Both the position numbers and the translations under genes were made by a program. The notes beneath the pieces are model-generated. The model worked only from the letters and a program-made list of their open reading frames with translations, was not told where the DNA came from and searched no databases. 64,000 bases of DNA from Streptomyces umbrinus (GTDB lineage Bacteria > Actinomycetota > Actinomycetes > Streptomycetales > Streptomycetaceae). The stretch spans positions 6,944,001 through 7,008,000 of the forward strand of contig NZ_JAUSZI010000002.1 in the NCBI RefSeq assembly GCF_030817415.1, written 5' to 3'. This document shows positions 26,395 to 35,474 of this stretch, one piece after another (position 1 is the stretch's first letter; each line of letters opens with the position of its first letter).

Positions 26395-26748
26395 AGGCGC
26401 CAGCCTGCCGGGCCGCAGCCCGCTGCGCCATGAGGCGGACCGCCCGGACTCCCTGGGGTAAACCCCACCATCCTCTGGCCGGAGACCGGCTGGAAGGTGC
26501 CAGCAAGACGGCCGGAAGACGGCCGGAAGGTGCCCGGAAGACGGCTGGAAGGCAGCCCGAGCGCGGCCCGGGACAGCCGTCGCATCATGCCTACCCGTGA
26601 CGGGCTGCTTACCGTCTCTTTATCAGGCCCTAGACTCCGGTGCGTACAGATCGTCGAACGCGGCGCATCGCACGGCGCACGCGTAGTCGGCGCGTGGTCA
26701 GTACGGGGTCGTACGAGGTCAGACGAGGTCAGGGAGCGAGGGGCGGAC
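26395..26748. other. Divergent region between second kinase and nuoA
   Basis: This 354-nt stretch has no gene. From about 26486 to 26562 it has imperfect repeats of GACGGCCGGAAG/GGCTGGAAGG. From about 26600 it holds the likely nuo promoter. Confidence 0.45.
26608..26636 (+). promoter_or_regulatory. Candidate promoter of the nuo operon
   Basis: CTTACC (26608-26613), 17-nt spacer, TAGACT (26631-26636). The -10 fits TANNNT well; the -35 is weak. The leader to nuoA would be about 105 nt. Confidence 0.4.
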
Positions 26749-27189
26749 GTGCCGGAACCGACCATGGTCGTGGCGACCGGGACCGCTGGGGCCGCCGAGA
26801 CAGCCGGGACCGTCCTCGCGGCGGACTATTTCGAGTCCTATTCGGTCGTCGGACTGCTCGCCGCGGTCGGCGTGCTGTTCGTCGCCGTCGCCTTCGGAGC
26901 GGGCCGTCTGCTGCGGCCCGTCGTCCCGACACCCGAGAAGCTCATGACGTACGAATGCGGCGTCGACCCCGTCGGCGAGGGCTGGGCCCACACCCAGGTC
27001 CGCTACTACGTCTACGCCTTCCTCTACGTGATCTTCGCCGTCGACTCGATCTTCCTCTTCCCCTGGGCGACGGTCTTCGCCGCTCCGGGCTACGGCGCGG
27101 CGACGCTCGTGGAGATGTTCATCTTCCTCGGCTTCCTGGCCGTGGGCCTGCTGTACGCATACAAGAAGGGCGTCCTCACATGGACGTGA
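26749..27189 (+). CDS. nuoA: NADH-quinone oxidoreductase subunit A (second cluster)
   Basis: A 146-residue membrane subunit with three helices. It contains the conserved loop [24 protein letters not shown], where the Cys-containing ECG segment contacts the quinone tunnel, and then [21 protein letters not shown]. The N-terminus is about 25 residues longer than usual. GTG 26749 follows GAGGGG. It is the first of ten genes that overlap or nearly touch; nuoB starts inside its last codons. NuoA joins the peripheral arm to NuoJ, NuoK and NuoH in the membrane arm. Confidence 0.9.
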   Translation: MPEPTMVVATGTAGAAETAGTVLAADYFESYSVVGLLAAVGVLFVAVAFGAGRLLRPVVPTPEKLMTYECGVDPVGEGWAHTQVRYYVYAFLYVIFAVDSIFLFPWATVFAAPGYGAATLVEMFIFLGFLAVGLLYAYKKGVLTWT

Positions 27190-27884
27190 CCCCGGACGTG
27201 ACCCCGGACGTGACACCAGACATGACTCGGGACATGACTCCGCACATGACTCCGAACACGGACGTGACCCCGGGGCCTGTGCTCCTGCCCGAGCCGAAGC
27301 GGCTCGGCGTGCTCTCGCGCCTCGCGCCCGAGCCGATGAAGGTGGTCCTGAACTGGGGCCGCCGCTACTCGCTCTGGGTCTTCAACTTCGGCCTCGCCTG
27401 CTGCGCGATCGAGTTCATCGCGGCGTCGATGGCCCGTCACGACTTCATCCGCCTCGGTGTCATCCCGTTCGCGCCGGGCCCCCGCCAGGCCGACCTGATG
27501 GTCGTGTCCGGCACGGTCACCGACAAGATGGCCCCGGCCGTGAAGCGCCTGTACGAGCAGATGCCCGAGCCGAAGTACGTCATCTCCTTCGGCGCCTGCT
27601 CCAACTGCGGCGGCCCGTACTGGGACTCGTACTCCGTGACGAAGGGCGTCGACCAGATCATCCCCGTCGACGTCTACGTCCCCGGCTGCCCGCCCCGGCC
27701 CGAGGCCCTCCTCCAGGGCATCCTCAAGCTCCAGGAGAAGATCGCCCGGGAGTCGCTGGGGGAGCGCTACGGAACCTCCCGCCCCTCCACGGCCGCCCTC
27801 CAGAGCGGCCTCGTACAGCCACCGTCCGCGACGCCGTCCGCGCAGTCGTCCACACCGCCGTCGGCCACGGGGGACGCCCGATGA
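27180..27884 (+). CDS. nuoB: NADH-quinone oxidoreductase subunit B (second cluster)
   Basis: A 234-residue subunit carrying the terminal [4Fe-4S] cluster N2. Ligands are C74 and C75 (GLACCAIEF), C140 (FGACSNCGG) and C170 (VPGCPPRP). The first 30 residues are an odd repeat of [12 protein letters not shown] units encoded by a 12-nt tandem repeat (27183-27254), absent from normal NuoB. Starts at internal ATGs (for example 27234) are possible. The C-terminus has about 45 extra Ser/Thr/Pro/Ala-rich residues. ATG 27180 overlaps the nuoA stop. The subunit hands electrons to quinone, normally at an interface with NuoD, which is missing here. Confidence 0.9.
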   Translation: MDVTPDVTPDVTPDMTRDMTPHMTPNTDVTPGPVLLPEPKRLGVLSRLAPEPMKVVLNWGRRYSLWVFNFGLACCAIEFIAASMARHDFIRLGVIPFAPGPRQADLMVVSGTVTDKMAPAVKRLYEQMPEPKYVISFGACSNCGGPYWDSYSVTKGVDQIIPVDVYVPGCPPRPEALLQGILKLQEKIARESLGERYGTSRPSTAALQSGLVQPPSATPSAQSSTPPSATGDAR

Positions 27885-29215
27885 CCGGTTGGCTCCCCGG
27901 ACCCGTCGAGGAACTCTTCGGCCCGGACACCACGGCAGAGGAGTCGTACGAGGTCCTGACGGTCGACGTGCCGCCGACGTCCTGGCTCGCCTCCCTGGAG
28001 GCCGCGCGCGACGAACTCGGCTGTACGTACTTCGACTGGCTGAGCGCCGTCGACGAACCCGGCACCGGTTTCCGCGTCTCGGCCCACGTCGTCGCACTCG
28101 CCCCGGTCCGCCGCCTCCTCGTACGGACGACCGTCCCGCACGACGCCCCCGTACTCCCCTCCGCCGTCGAGGTCTACGCGGGCGCCGCCTGGCACGAACG
28201 CGAGACCCACGAGATGTTCGGCGTCGGCTTCGAAGGCCACCCCGGCCTGGATCCGCTCCTCCTCCCCGAGGGCTTCGAGGGCCACCCCCTCCGCAAGGAC
28301 TTCGTCCTGGCCGCCCGCGTGGCCAAGGCCTGGCCGGGCGCGAAGGAACCGGGGGAGTCGGAACACGGCGGCCCGAAGCGCCGCCAGATGCTCCCGCCCG
28401 GAGTCCCCGACCCCAACGAGTGGGGCCCTCTCAAGGGCCAACTCCCGCCCGCCCCGGCCCGCCCGGCCCGGGGAGCAGCCCGCGCGACCGGCGACCGCCC
28501 GGTGCGGCGTGCCCGCACGACGGGGGAGGGCTCGGCAAGCCAGACGGCTGCGCCGGGCGCAGCCGCTGAGGGTGCCGCGTCCCCGGGTGCGGGTGCGGGT
28601 GCGGGTGTGCAGGCTGCGGGTGCCGCGTCCGATGGTGTGCAGGCTGGTGGTGCCGCGTCCGCGGAGGGCGCGGCAGCGGAGGCTCGGCCCACGGCCCGAC
28701 GGGCTCGCAGCGTGAGCGAGGGCTCGGCGACCCAGCGCCGCACCGACCCTCCGGCCACGGAAGCTGCGTCACCCTCTGCCACGGAGGCTGCACCGGCACC
28801 GGATCCGGCGGCGCACGCCGAAGCCGCACCAGAAGCGGCGCCGGCACCGGCGCCGACGTCCCCGCGCAGAGCGCGCTCCGCGGGCGAAGGCTCGGCGTCA
28901 CAACGCCAGGTACCTGCCACGCCTGCCACACCCGGCACGCCTGCCACACCCGCCGACCAATCCGGCGACGACCGGCCGGCCGACCCGGTACGCCCCCGCA
29001 ACTCGGACGCCCCCTGGCACCACGCACGCCCCGCCTTCGACGAGGCCGACCAGGACTCCACCACGGCGAAGCCGCCACCGACCGAACAGCCGGCACCGGA
29101 CCCCGAGAGCACTCCGGAATCCGAGGCAACCGAGCCCGCGGAAGCTCCTGAAGCCGACTCCACCCCCAGCCCCAGCCCCAGCGACGACGAAAACCCCCCA
29201 GGAGGCCGGCAGTGA
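27881..29215 (+). CDS. nuoC: NADH-quinone oxidoreductase subunit C with long disordered tail (second cluster)
   Basis: A 444-residue protein; only about 170 residues are NuoC. The core has [21 protein letters not shown], then the family signature [18 protein letters not shown] and [10 protein letters not shown]. From about residue 190 to the end the chain is Ala/Pro/Glu-rich and disordered. It contains three copies of RRAR-[ST]-x-x-EGSA[ST]Q at 209-221, 273-285 and 329-341. The tail is not NuoD, so this is not an NuoCD fusion. ATG 27881 overlaps the nuoB stop by 4 nt and the 3' end overlaps nuoH by 4 nt. The peripheral-arm role is known; the tail's role is unknown. Confidence 0.88.
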   Translation: MTGWLPGPVEELFGPDTTAEESYEVLTVDVPPTSWLASLEAARDELGCTYFDWLSAVDEPGTGFRVSAHVVALAPVRRLLVRTTVPHDAPVLPSAVEVYAGAAWHERETHEMFGVGFEGHPGLDPLLLPEGFEGHPLRKDFVLAARVAKAWPGAKEPGESEHGGPKRRQMLPPGVPDPNEWGPLKGQLPPAPARPARGAARATGDRPVRRARTTGEGSASQTAAPGAAAEGAASPGAGAGAGVQAAGAASDGVQAGGAASAEGAAAEARPTARRARSVSEGSATQRRTDPPATEAASPSATEAAPAPDPAAHAEAAPEAAPAPAPTSPRRARSAGEGSASQRQVPATPATPGTPATPADQSGDDRPADPVRPRNSDAPWHHARPAFDEADQDSTTAKPPPTEQPAPDPESTPESEATEPAEAPEADSTPSPSPSDDENPPGGRQ

Positions 29216-30180
29216 ACGACGCGCTGGACGTCGCCCTGCGACTCCTGATCGTCTTCGTCGTGTTCCTCACCTTCCCCCTGATCGTCGGTCAGACGGAACA
29301 CAAGGTGATGGCCCACATGCAGGGCCGCCTCGGCCCCATGTACGCGGGCGGCTTCCACGGCTGGGCCCAACTCGTCGCGGACGGCGTGAAGTTCGCGCAG
29401 AAGGAAGACATCGTCCCCGCGGGCGCGGACCGCCGTATCTTCCAGCTCGCCCCCGCCGTCGCCCTCCTCCCGTACCTCCTCGTGCTCCTCGCCATCCCGA
29501 TCGGCCCGGGCGAGGGCGCGGTCGGCGAGGTCATCGACGCGGGCATCTTCTTCGTACTCGCCGTGATGGGCGTGGGCGTCCTCGGCTCGCTCATGGCGGG
29601 CTGGGCCTCGGCCAACAAGTTCTCCCTTCTCGGCGGCCTCCGCACCGCCGCCCAACTCCTCGCCTACGAACTCCCGATGCTGCTGACCGCCGCCTCGGTC
29701 GCGATGGCGGCGGGCACGGTCTCCCTCCCGGGCATCGTCGACGCCTTCGAGTGGTGGTGGCTGCCCTGGCAGATCGTCGGCGCCATCGTCTTCTTCGTGG
29801 CGGGCCTCGCCGAACTCCAGCGCCCGCCCTTCGACATGCCGGTCGCCGACTCGGAGATCATCTTCGGCGCGTACACCGAGTACACGGGCCTCCGCTTCGC
29901 GCTGTTCCTCCTCGCCGAGTACGCAGGAATCGTCGTCCTGTGCGGCCTGACCACCGTGCTCTTCCTGGGCGGCTGGCACGGCCCGTGGGACGCCGACGGC
30001 CTCGGCTGGGTCTGGACCCTGCTGAAGACGGCCGTCCTCGCCTTCGTCGTCATCTGGCTGCGCGTCACCTACCCCCGCCTGCGCGAGGACCAGCTGCAGA
30101 AACTCTCCTGGACCCTCCTCGTCCCCCTCTCCCTCGCCCAGATCGCCCTGACCGGCGTCGTGAAGGTGGTGATCTCGTAA
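29212..30180 (+). CDS. nuoH: NADH-quinone oxidoreductase subunit H (second cluster)
   Basis: A 322-residue membrane subunit with eight helices that forms the quinone entry site. Conserved features are [21 protein letters not shown] near the first cytoplasmic loop, [20 protein letters not shown], and the acidic loop [26 protein letters not shown]. These place charged residues along the tunnel. GTG 29212 follows AGGAGG closely and overlaps the nuoC stop. In a normal 14-subunit operon nuoD, E, F and G would sit between nuoC and nuoH; here there is no room for them. Confidence 0.92.
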   Translation: MNDALDVALRLLIVFVVFLTFPLIVGQTEHKVMAHMQGRLGPMYAGGFHGWAQLVADGVKFAQKEDIVPAGADRRIFQLAPAVALLPYLLVLLAIPIGPGEGAVGEVIDAGIFFVLAVMGVGVLGSLMAGWASANKFSLLGGLRTAAQLLAYELPMLLTAASVAMAAGTVSLPGIVDAFEWWWLPWQIVGAIVFFVAGLAELQRPPFDMPVADSEIIFGAYTEYTGLRFALFLLAEYAGIVVLCGLTTVLFLGGWHGPWDADGLGWVWTLLKTAVLAFVVIWLRVTYPRLREDQLQKLSWTLLVPLSLAQIALTGVVKVVIS

Positions 30181-30182
30181 CC

Positions 30183-30812
30183 ATGGCCCCCATTCCCGGC
30201 TCCGGCCTCGCCAAGGGGCTGGCCGTCACCCTCCGCACGATGACGAAGAAGACCGTCACCGCGCAGTACCCGGACGCCCAGCCCGAACTCCCGCCCCGCA
30301 CCCGCGGCGTCATCGGCCTCTTCGAGGAGAACTGCACGGTCTGCATGCTGTGCGCCCGTGAGTGCCCGGACTGGTGCATCTACATCGACTCCCACAAGGA
30401 GACGGTCCCGCCCGCCGCCCCCGGCGGCCGCGAGCGCAGCCGCAACGTCCTCGACCGCTTCGCCATCGACTTCGCCCTCTGCATGTACTGCGGTATCTGC
30501 ATCGAGGTCTGCCCCTTCGACGCCCTCTTCTGGTCCCCCGAGTTCGAGTACGCCGAGACCGACATCCACGAACTCACCCACGAGCGCGACAAACTCCGCG
30601 ACTGGATGTGGACCGTCCCGGCCCCGCCGGCCCTCGACCCCGGCGCCGAGGAGCCCAAGGAAATCGCCGCGGCCCGCAAATCCGCGGAAAAGCTGGCCGC
30701 CGCAGCCCAGCCCGAGCCCACACCCAGGCCCGAACCCGGAGCCACGCCCGGGACTGGGCCCGGCTCCGCCCCGCAGGCCAAGCCCACCGATCCGCAGGGC
30801 GGTGAATCGTGA
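30183..30812 (+). CDS. nuoI: NADH-quinone oxidoreductase subunit I (second cluster), 2x[4Fe-4S]
   Basis: A 209-residue ferredoxin-like subunit with two intact cluster motifs: C51, C54, C57 with C110, and C100, C103, C106 with C61 ([12 protein letters not shown] and [12 protein letters not shown]). These carry clusters N6a and N6b, which pass electrons on to N2 in NuoB. About 55 Pro/Ala/Glu-rich residues follow the core. With NuoEFG absent, NuoI would be the natural entry point for electrons from ferredoxin (inference from ferredoxin-dependent complex I relatives). Confidence 0.92.
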   Translation: MAPIPGSGLAKGLAVTLRTMTKKTVTAQYPDAQPELPPRTRGVIGLFEENCTVCMLCARECPDWCIYIDSHKETVPPAAPGGRERSRNVLDRFAIDFALCMYCGICIEVCPFDALFWSPEFEYAETDIHELTHERDKLRDWMWTVPAPPALDPGAEEPKEIAAARKSAEKLAAAAQPEPTPRPEPGATPGTGPGSAPQAKPTDPQGGES

Positions 30813-31510
30813 CCCTCGCCGCAGCCACCGCCATGGCGGCCCACGCCACGACCACCTCCGCCGCCTCCGAACCCCACGGCTTCCTCTCCCCGACCGGCGT
30901 CGAGATCGCCTTCCTCCTCGTCGGCCTGGTCACCTTCGGCGCCGCGGTCGTCACGGTCACCACGAAGCAACTGGTGCACGCCGCCCTGTGGCTCGTGGTG
31001 GCCCTCGGCGGCCTCGCCGTCGAATACCTCCTCCTCACGGCCGAGTTCATCGCCTGGGTACAGGTCCTCATCTACGTCGGTTCCGTCGTCGTACTCCTCC
31101 TCTTCGGTCTGATGCTCACCAGGGCCCCCATCGGCCGCTCCCCGGACGCCGACTCCGGCAACCGCTGGGCCGCCCTGACCGTGGCGATCGCCGCGGCCGC
31201 CGCCCTCGTCTGGGTCGTCGTCGACGCCTTCCGCACGACCTGGATCGACCTGGACGGTGCCGCCGCCGGCTCCACCGAGGTCACCGGCGCGAGCCTCTTC
31301 CAGAGCTGGGTGCTCCCCTTCGAGGCCCTCTCGGTCCTGCTGCTCACCGCGCTGGTCGGCGCGATCGTCCTGTCCCGCAAGGCGAAGGCGAACGCGGCGA
31401 CCACCACGAGCGCCCCGAGCCCCCGGAACAGCGGCACTCGAATCCGGGGCCCCCGGACCGACGGCCCCGGAAACGACACCCCCCGGAGCGACAAGGAAGG
31501 CGCCCGCTGA
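30809..31510 (+). CDS. nuoJ: NADH-quinone oxidoreductase subunit J (second cluster)
   Basis: A 233-residue membrane subunit with five helices. [21 protein letters not shown] followed by [26 protein letters not shown] is the family core, including the helix that forms a pi-bulge next to NuoK. The last 45 residues are hydrophilic (Ser/Arg/Gly-rich) and not typical. GTG 30809 overlaps the nuoI stop by 4 nt; the stop overlaps the nuoK start by 1 nt. Confidence 0.9.
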   Translation: MTLAAATAMAAHATTTSAASEPHGFLSPTGVEIAFLLVGLVTFGAAVVTVTTKQLVHAALWLVVALGGLAVEYLLLTAEFIAWVQVLIYVGSVVVLLLFGLMLTRAPIGRSPDADSGNRWAALTVAIAAAAALVWVVVDAFRTTWIDLDGAAAGSTEVTGASLFQSWVLPFEALSVLLLTALVGAIVLSRKAKANAATTTSAPSPRNSGTRIRGPRTDGPGNDTPRSDKEGAR

Positions 31511-31902
31511 TGCACCTCGCCTATCCCGCCGTGCTCTCCGCCCTCCTCTTCTCCACGGGCCTGTACGGAGTCCTCGCGCGCCGCAACGCGATCCTGGTCC
31601 TGATGTCCGTCGAGCTGATGCTCAACGCCGTCAACCTGAACCTCGTCGCCTTCGACGTCTGGCTCAGCAAGACCGCCCAGGACACCCTCCACTCCGGCCA
31701 GGCCCTGACCCTGTTCACCATCGCCATCGCCGCCGCCGAGATCGGCATCGGCCTGGCGATCGTCCTCGCCGTCCACCGCAACCGGGGGACCGCGGACATC
31801 GACAAGCTCCGCGACACCGCCGAGACCGACGACGACTCCGAGCCCGACGACTCCGGCGCCGCCCGTCCCGAACCGGCCGAGAAGGCTGAGGCCACCGCGT
31901 GA
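31510..31902 (+). CDS. nuoK: NADH-quinone oxidoreductase subunit K (second cluster)
   Basis: A 130-residue membrane subunit with three helices. The conserved acidic residues are visible: Glu in [17 protein letters not shown] and Glu in [13 protein letters not shown], part of the proton channel chain. About 30 acidic, Asp/Glu/Ala-rich residues are added at the C-terminus. ATG 31510 shares its A with the nuoJ TGA. Confidence 0.92.
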   Translation: MHLAYPAVLSALLFSTGLYGVLARRNAILVLMSVELMLNAVNLNLVAFDVWLSKTAQDTLHSGQALTLFTIAIAAAEIGIGLAIVLAVHRNRGTADIDKLRDTAETDDDSEPDDSGAARPEPAEKAEATA

Positions 31903-33893
31903 CCACGACCACCCTCGCCGCCCTCGTCCCCCTCCTGCCGCTCCTGGGCGCCGTGGCCGGCCTGCTCCTGGGCCGCACGGCCCCCGGTTTCGTACGCCCC
32001 CTCGCCGTCCTGCCCCCGCTCGCGGCCCTCGGGCTCGCCGTCGTCGTCGCCGTACGACAGGGCGGCGACCAGGCGGTGAGCGCCGCCACCGAGCTCACCC
32101 CCACCGGCTCCGTCCCCATCGAACTCGCCCTGTACATCGACGGCTTCGCCGCCCTCGTCGCCGTGCTGGTCGGCCTGGTCGCCACCTGCGTGCAGGTCTA
32201 CTCGACGGGCTACCTGCGCGACGACCCGCGCTACCCCTCGTACGCCGCTCTCGTCTCCCTCTTCACCTCCGCGATGCTGCTCGTCGTCTACTCCGGCGAC
32301 CTGATGGTGCTGCTGGTCGGCTGGGAGATCATGGGCATCTGCTCGTACTTCCTCGTCGGCCACTACTGGGAGACCCCGGAGGCCCGCGCCGCCTCCATCA
32401 AGGCCTTCCTGGTCACCAAGCTCGGCGATGTCCCCTTCCTGATCGGCCTGTTCGCGCTCGCCACCGACGCCGGTTCCTTCCGCATCACGAAGATCCTCGG
32501 CAACGTCGCGAGCGGCGGACTCGACCACCCGACCCTGATCGCCCTGCTGCTCCTGGCCGGTGTGGCGGGCAAGTCGGCGCAGTTCCCGCTCCACACCTGG
32601 CTCCCCGACGCGATGGCGGGCCCCACCCCCGTCTCCGCGCTGATCCACGCCGCGACGATGGTCGCCGCCGGTGTCTACTTCATCGCCCGGCTCCTCCCGG
32701 TCTTCGCCGCCTCCTCGGCAGCCCTGGTCGTCCTCGCCGTCATGGCCGCCGTCACGATGGCCGGCTCGGCCCTGGCCGCGCTCGCGCAGGACGACATCAA
32801 GCGGGTCCTCGCGTACTCGACGATCGGCCAGCTCGGCTACATGACCGGCGCCCTCGCCGTCGGCGACCGCGGTGCCGCCGTCTTCCACCTCCTCTCGCAC
32901 GGCGCCTTCAAGGCGCTGCTGTTCCTCGGGGCAGGCGTGATCATCCACGCCGCCGGTACCAACTCGCTGGCCGCCATGTCCCGTATGAAGGACCTGCGCG
33001 CCCGCGTCCCCGACGCCTACTGGACGATGACCGTGGCGCTCCTCGCGCTCGCCGCGATCCCGCCCTTCAGCGGCTTCTTCACCAAGGAGGCCGTCCTCGG
33101 CGCCGCCGAGCACGTCGCCACCGGCCACGCCGAGGGCATCCCCGGTGCCGTCGGCTGGATCGTCCTCGTCGCCGGCCTGGTCACGGCTCTGCTCACCGCC
33201 GCGTACGCGATGCGCCTGTGGCTCCTCGTCTTCCGCGGCCATGGACCGGAGGCCCCCGACCACGGCAGGCAGCCCATCGTCATGAGCGCCGTCCTCTGGG
33301 TGCTCGCTGTCCCGTCGCTCGCCTTCGGACTCGCCACCGGCCCACTGCCCGACTGGTTCGACGGACGCGACCTGACCCCGACCCTCACTACCGCCGTCCT
33401 CGGCACGGGTGTGGCTCTGGTCGGCGGCATCATCACGTACGGCGCCTGGCGGCACACCATGGCCATGGCGGCCCGCGTGCCGATGGGCGCGGTCGCGGCT
33501 CACCCCGAGGGAGACGCCGGACTCGTCGAGGCCGAGGCCATCGCCAGCCACACACCCGCGTACGGAGACGTGGCCTCCGCGCCCGACCCGGCGGACCCGG
33601 GCCGTCTCCTGCTCGGCCCGCTGCACCGCCACGCGGCCGTCGGCTTCCACCTCGACGCCGTGTACGCGGCGCTGTTCGTCCGCCCGGTCCAGGCCGCCGC
33701 CACGCTCGTCCGGTTCCTCGACCGCGAGGTCGTCGACACCTACGTACGTGGCGCGGGCGCCCTGCCCCGCTGGCTCGGCACGGCCGTCCGCCGTGCCCAG
33801 ACCGGCAATGTGCAGACCTATGTGAGCGCGCTGCTCGCCGGCACCGTCGTCCTGGTGGTCGCCGCCCTCCTCGTCGCCACCGCGGGAGCGTGA
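31899..33893 (+). CDS. nuoL: NADH-quinone oxidoreductase subunit L (second cluster)
   Basis: A 664-residue antiporter-like subunit of about 16 helices, the distal proton pump of complex I. It has [22 protein letters not shown], then [18 protein letters not shown] with the key Glu, and [34 protein letters not shown] with the key Lys. [13 protein letters not shown] carries another conserved Lys. The C-terminal lateral helix region (about 560-640) is present, so NuoL is full length. GTG 31899 overlaps the nuoK stop. Confidence 0.93.
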   Translation: MTTTTLAALVPLLPLLGAVAGLLLGRTAPGFVRPLAVLPPLAALGLAVVVAVRQGGDQAVSAATELTPTGSVPIELALYIDGFAALVAVLVGLVATCVQVYSTGYLRDDPRYPSYAALVSLFTSAMLLVVYSGDLMVLLVGWEIMGICSYFLVGHYWETPEARAASIKAFLVTKLGDVPFLIGLFALATDAGSFRITKILGNVASGGLDHPTLIALLLLAGVAGKSAQFPLHTWLPDAMAGPTPVSALIHAATMVAAGVYFIARLLPVFAASSAALVVLAVMAAVTMAGSALAALAQDDIKRVLAYSTIGQLGYMTGALAVGDRGAAVFHLLSHGAFKALLFLGAGVIIHAAGTNSLAAMSRMKDLRARVPDAYWTMTVALLALAAIPPFSGFFTKEAVLGAAEHVATGHAEGIPGAVGWIVLVAGLVTALLTAAYAMRLWLLVFRGHGPEAPDHGRQPIVMSAVLWVLAVPSLAFGLATGPLPDWFDGRDLTPTLTTAVLGTGVALVGGIITYGAWRHTMAMAARVPMGAVAAHPEGDAGLVEAEAIASHTPAYGDVASAPDPADPGRLLLGPLHRHAAVGFHLDAVYAALFVRPVQAAATLVRFLDREVVDTYVRGAGALPRWLGTAVRRAQTGNVQTYVSALLAGTVVLVVAALLVATAGA

Positions 33894-33899
33894 GCAGGC

Positions 33900-35474
33900 G
33901 TGATCGATATCAGTGAATCCGTGATGCAGATCCTTCTGGCATTCATCGTCGTCGGCCCGCTCATCGGCGCCGCCGCGGCTCTCCTGCCGGCTCCGCCCGG
34001 GCTGAAGGGGAAGTCGCCCGAACAGGCCGTGCTGCGGCACGGCGTGGCCGTCACCGGCGCCGTGCTCATCGCCGCGATCGTCCTCACGCTGGGCTTCGAC
34101 CACGACCATCCGTCGAAGATGCAGGCCACGACGGACATCAGCTGGATCCCCGCACTCGACGTGCGGATCCACCTCGGCATCGACGGCATCTCGCTCCCCC
34201 TCCTCGTGCTGACCGCGCTGCTGACCTTCCTCTGCGCGCTGTACTCCTACTTCAAAATGCCGTCGGGCCCGTCCCCGAAGGCATTCGTGGCGCTCGTCCT
34301 CGTCCTCGAGTCCGGCACCCTCGCGACCTTCGCCGTCCTCGACCTGCTGCTGTTCTTCCTGGCCTTCGAGATGGTGCTCATCCCGATGTACTTCCTCATC
34401 GCCCGCTGGGGCGGTGAACAAAAGCAGGCCGCTGCCTGGAAGTTCATCCTCTACACACTGCTCGGTTCCGTCGTCATGCTGCTGGGCCTGCTCCTGATCG
34501 GAATCAAGGCGGGCACATTCGACATGGTGGCACTCGCCACTGACAATCACCCGGCGCTGACCACATCAGTGCAGGTCATCGCCGTTCTGGCGATCGGGAT
34601 CGGGCTCGCGGTCAAGACGCCGATGTGGCCGCTCCACAGCTGGCTGCCGGACGCGCACACCGCAGCCCCGACCGTCGGCTCGGTCCTGCTGGCAGGCGTC
34701 CTGCTGAAGATGGGAACGTACGGATTCGTCAGGATCCTGCTGCCCATCACGCCGGACGGCATGAGCACGTTCGCGCCCTACCTCGCCGCGTTCGCGGTCG
34801 TCGGCATCATCTATGGATCCCTCGCCTGCCTCGCCCTCGCCAAACAGGGCGCGAAGGGCGACCTCAAGCGCCTCATCGCGTACTCCTCCGTCGGCCACAT
34901 GGGCTTCGTGCTCCTCGGCATCGCGTCGATGACACCGACCGGCGTGAACGGCGCGCTGTTCGCCAACATCGCTCACGGCCTCATCACGGGCCTGCTCTTC
35001 TTCCTGGTCGGCGCACTGAAGGACCGCACGGGCACGACCGACCTCGACACCCTCGCGCAGCAGACCGGCGCCGCGCTCTACGGCAAGGCCCCCCGGCTCG
35101 GCGGCCTGCTCGCCTTCGCCGCCGTCGCCTCGCTCGGTCTGCCGGGCCTGGCCGGGTTCTGGGGCGAGATGCTGGCTCTGTTCGGCGCGTTCGACCCCGC
35201 CGACGGCCTCAGCCGCCCCGCGTTCCTGACCTTCATGACGATCGCCGCGTTCGGCACCCTGCTCACCGCCGCGTACATGCTCGTCGTGGTCCGCCGTGTC
35301 TGCATGGGCGCGGTCCCGCAGGAGGGGCCGAAGCTCGCCGATGTCCAGTCGTACGAGTTCGCCGCCTGGACGCCGCTCGTCGTCCTGACCGTCATCGCCG
35401 GGCTCTGGCCCAAGGCACTGCTCGGCCTGACCGACCCGGCCGTGCAGCAGCTCTTCGCAGGAGGCACCCGATGA
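33900..35474 (+). CDS. nuoM: NADH-quinone oxidoreductase subunit M (second cluster)
   Basis: A 524-residue antiporter-like subunit with 14 helices. The channel residues are in FFLAFEMVLIPMYFLIARWGG (Glu) and AVKTPMWPLHSWLPDAHTAAPTVGSVLLAGVLLKMG (Lys pair). DLKRLIAYSSVGHMGFVLLG is the conserved cytoplasmic-side helix. GTG 33900 is 6 nt after the nuoL stop, the only small gap in the membrane part of the operon; nuoN overlaps its end by 4 nt. Confidence 0.93.
   Translation: MIDISESVMQILLAFIVVGPLIGAAAALLPAPPGLKGKSPEQAVLRHGVAVTGAVLIAAIVLTLGFDHDHPSKMQATTDISWIPALDVRIHLGIDGISLPLLVLTALLTFLCALYSYFKMPSGPSPKAFVALVLVLESGTLATFAVLDLLLFFLAFEMVLIPMYFLIARWGGEQKQAAAWKFILYTLLGSVVMLLGLLLIGIKAGTFDMVALATDNHPALTTSVQVIAVLAIGIGLAVKTPMWPLHSWLPDAHTAAPTVGSVLLAGVLLKMGTYGFVRILLPITPDGMSTFAPYLAAFAVVGIIYGSLACLALAKQGAKGDLKRLIAYSSVGHMGFVLLGIASMTPTGVNGALFANIAHGLITGLLFFLVGALKDRTGTTDLDTLAQQTGAALYGKAPRLGGLLAFAAVASLGLPGLAGFWGEMLALFGAFDPADGLSRPAFLTFMTIAAFGTLLTAAYMLVVVRRVCMGAVPQEGPKLADVQSYEFAAWTPLVVLTVIAGLWPKALLGLTDPAVQQLFAGGTR

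Noticed and set aside
27881..29215. NuoCD fusion
   Set aside because: The C-terminal half is low-complexity with RRAR repeats and lacks all NuoD motifs.
31521..34550. Open frame of about 1000 codons on the - strand across nuoK-nuoM
   Set aside because: Its translation is Glu/Gly/Arg/Asp-rich without domains and lies antisense to strongly conserved nuo genes; it is a by-product of high third-position GC.
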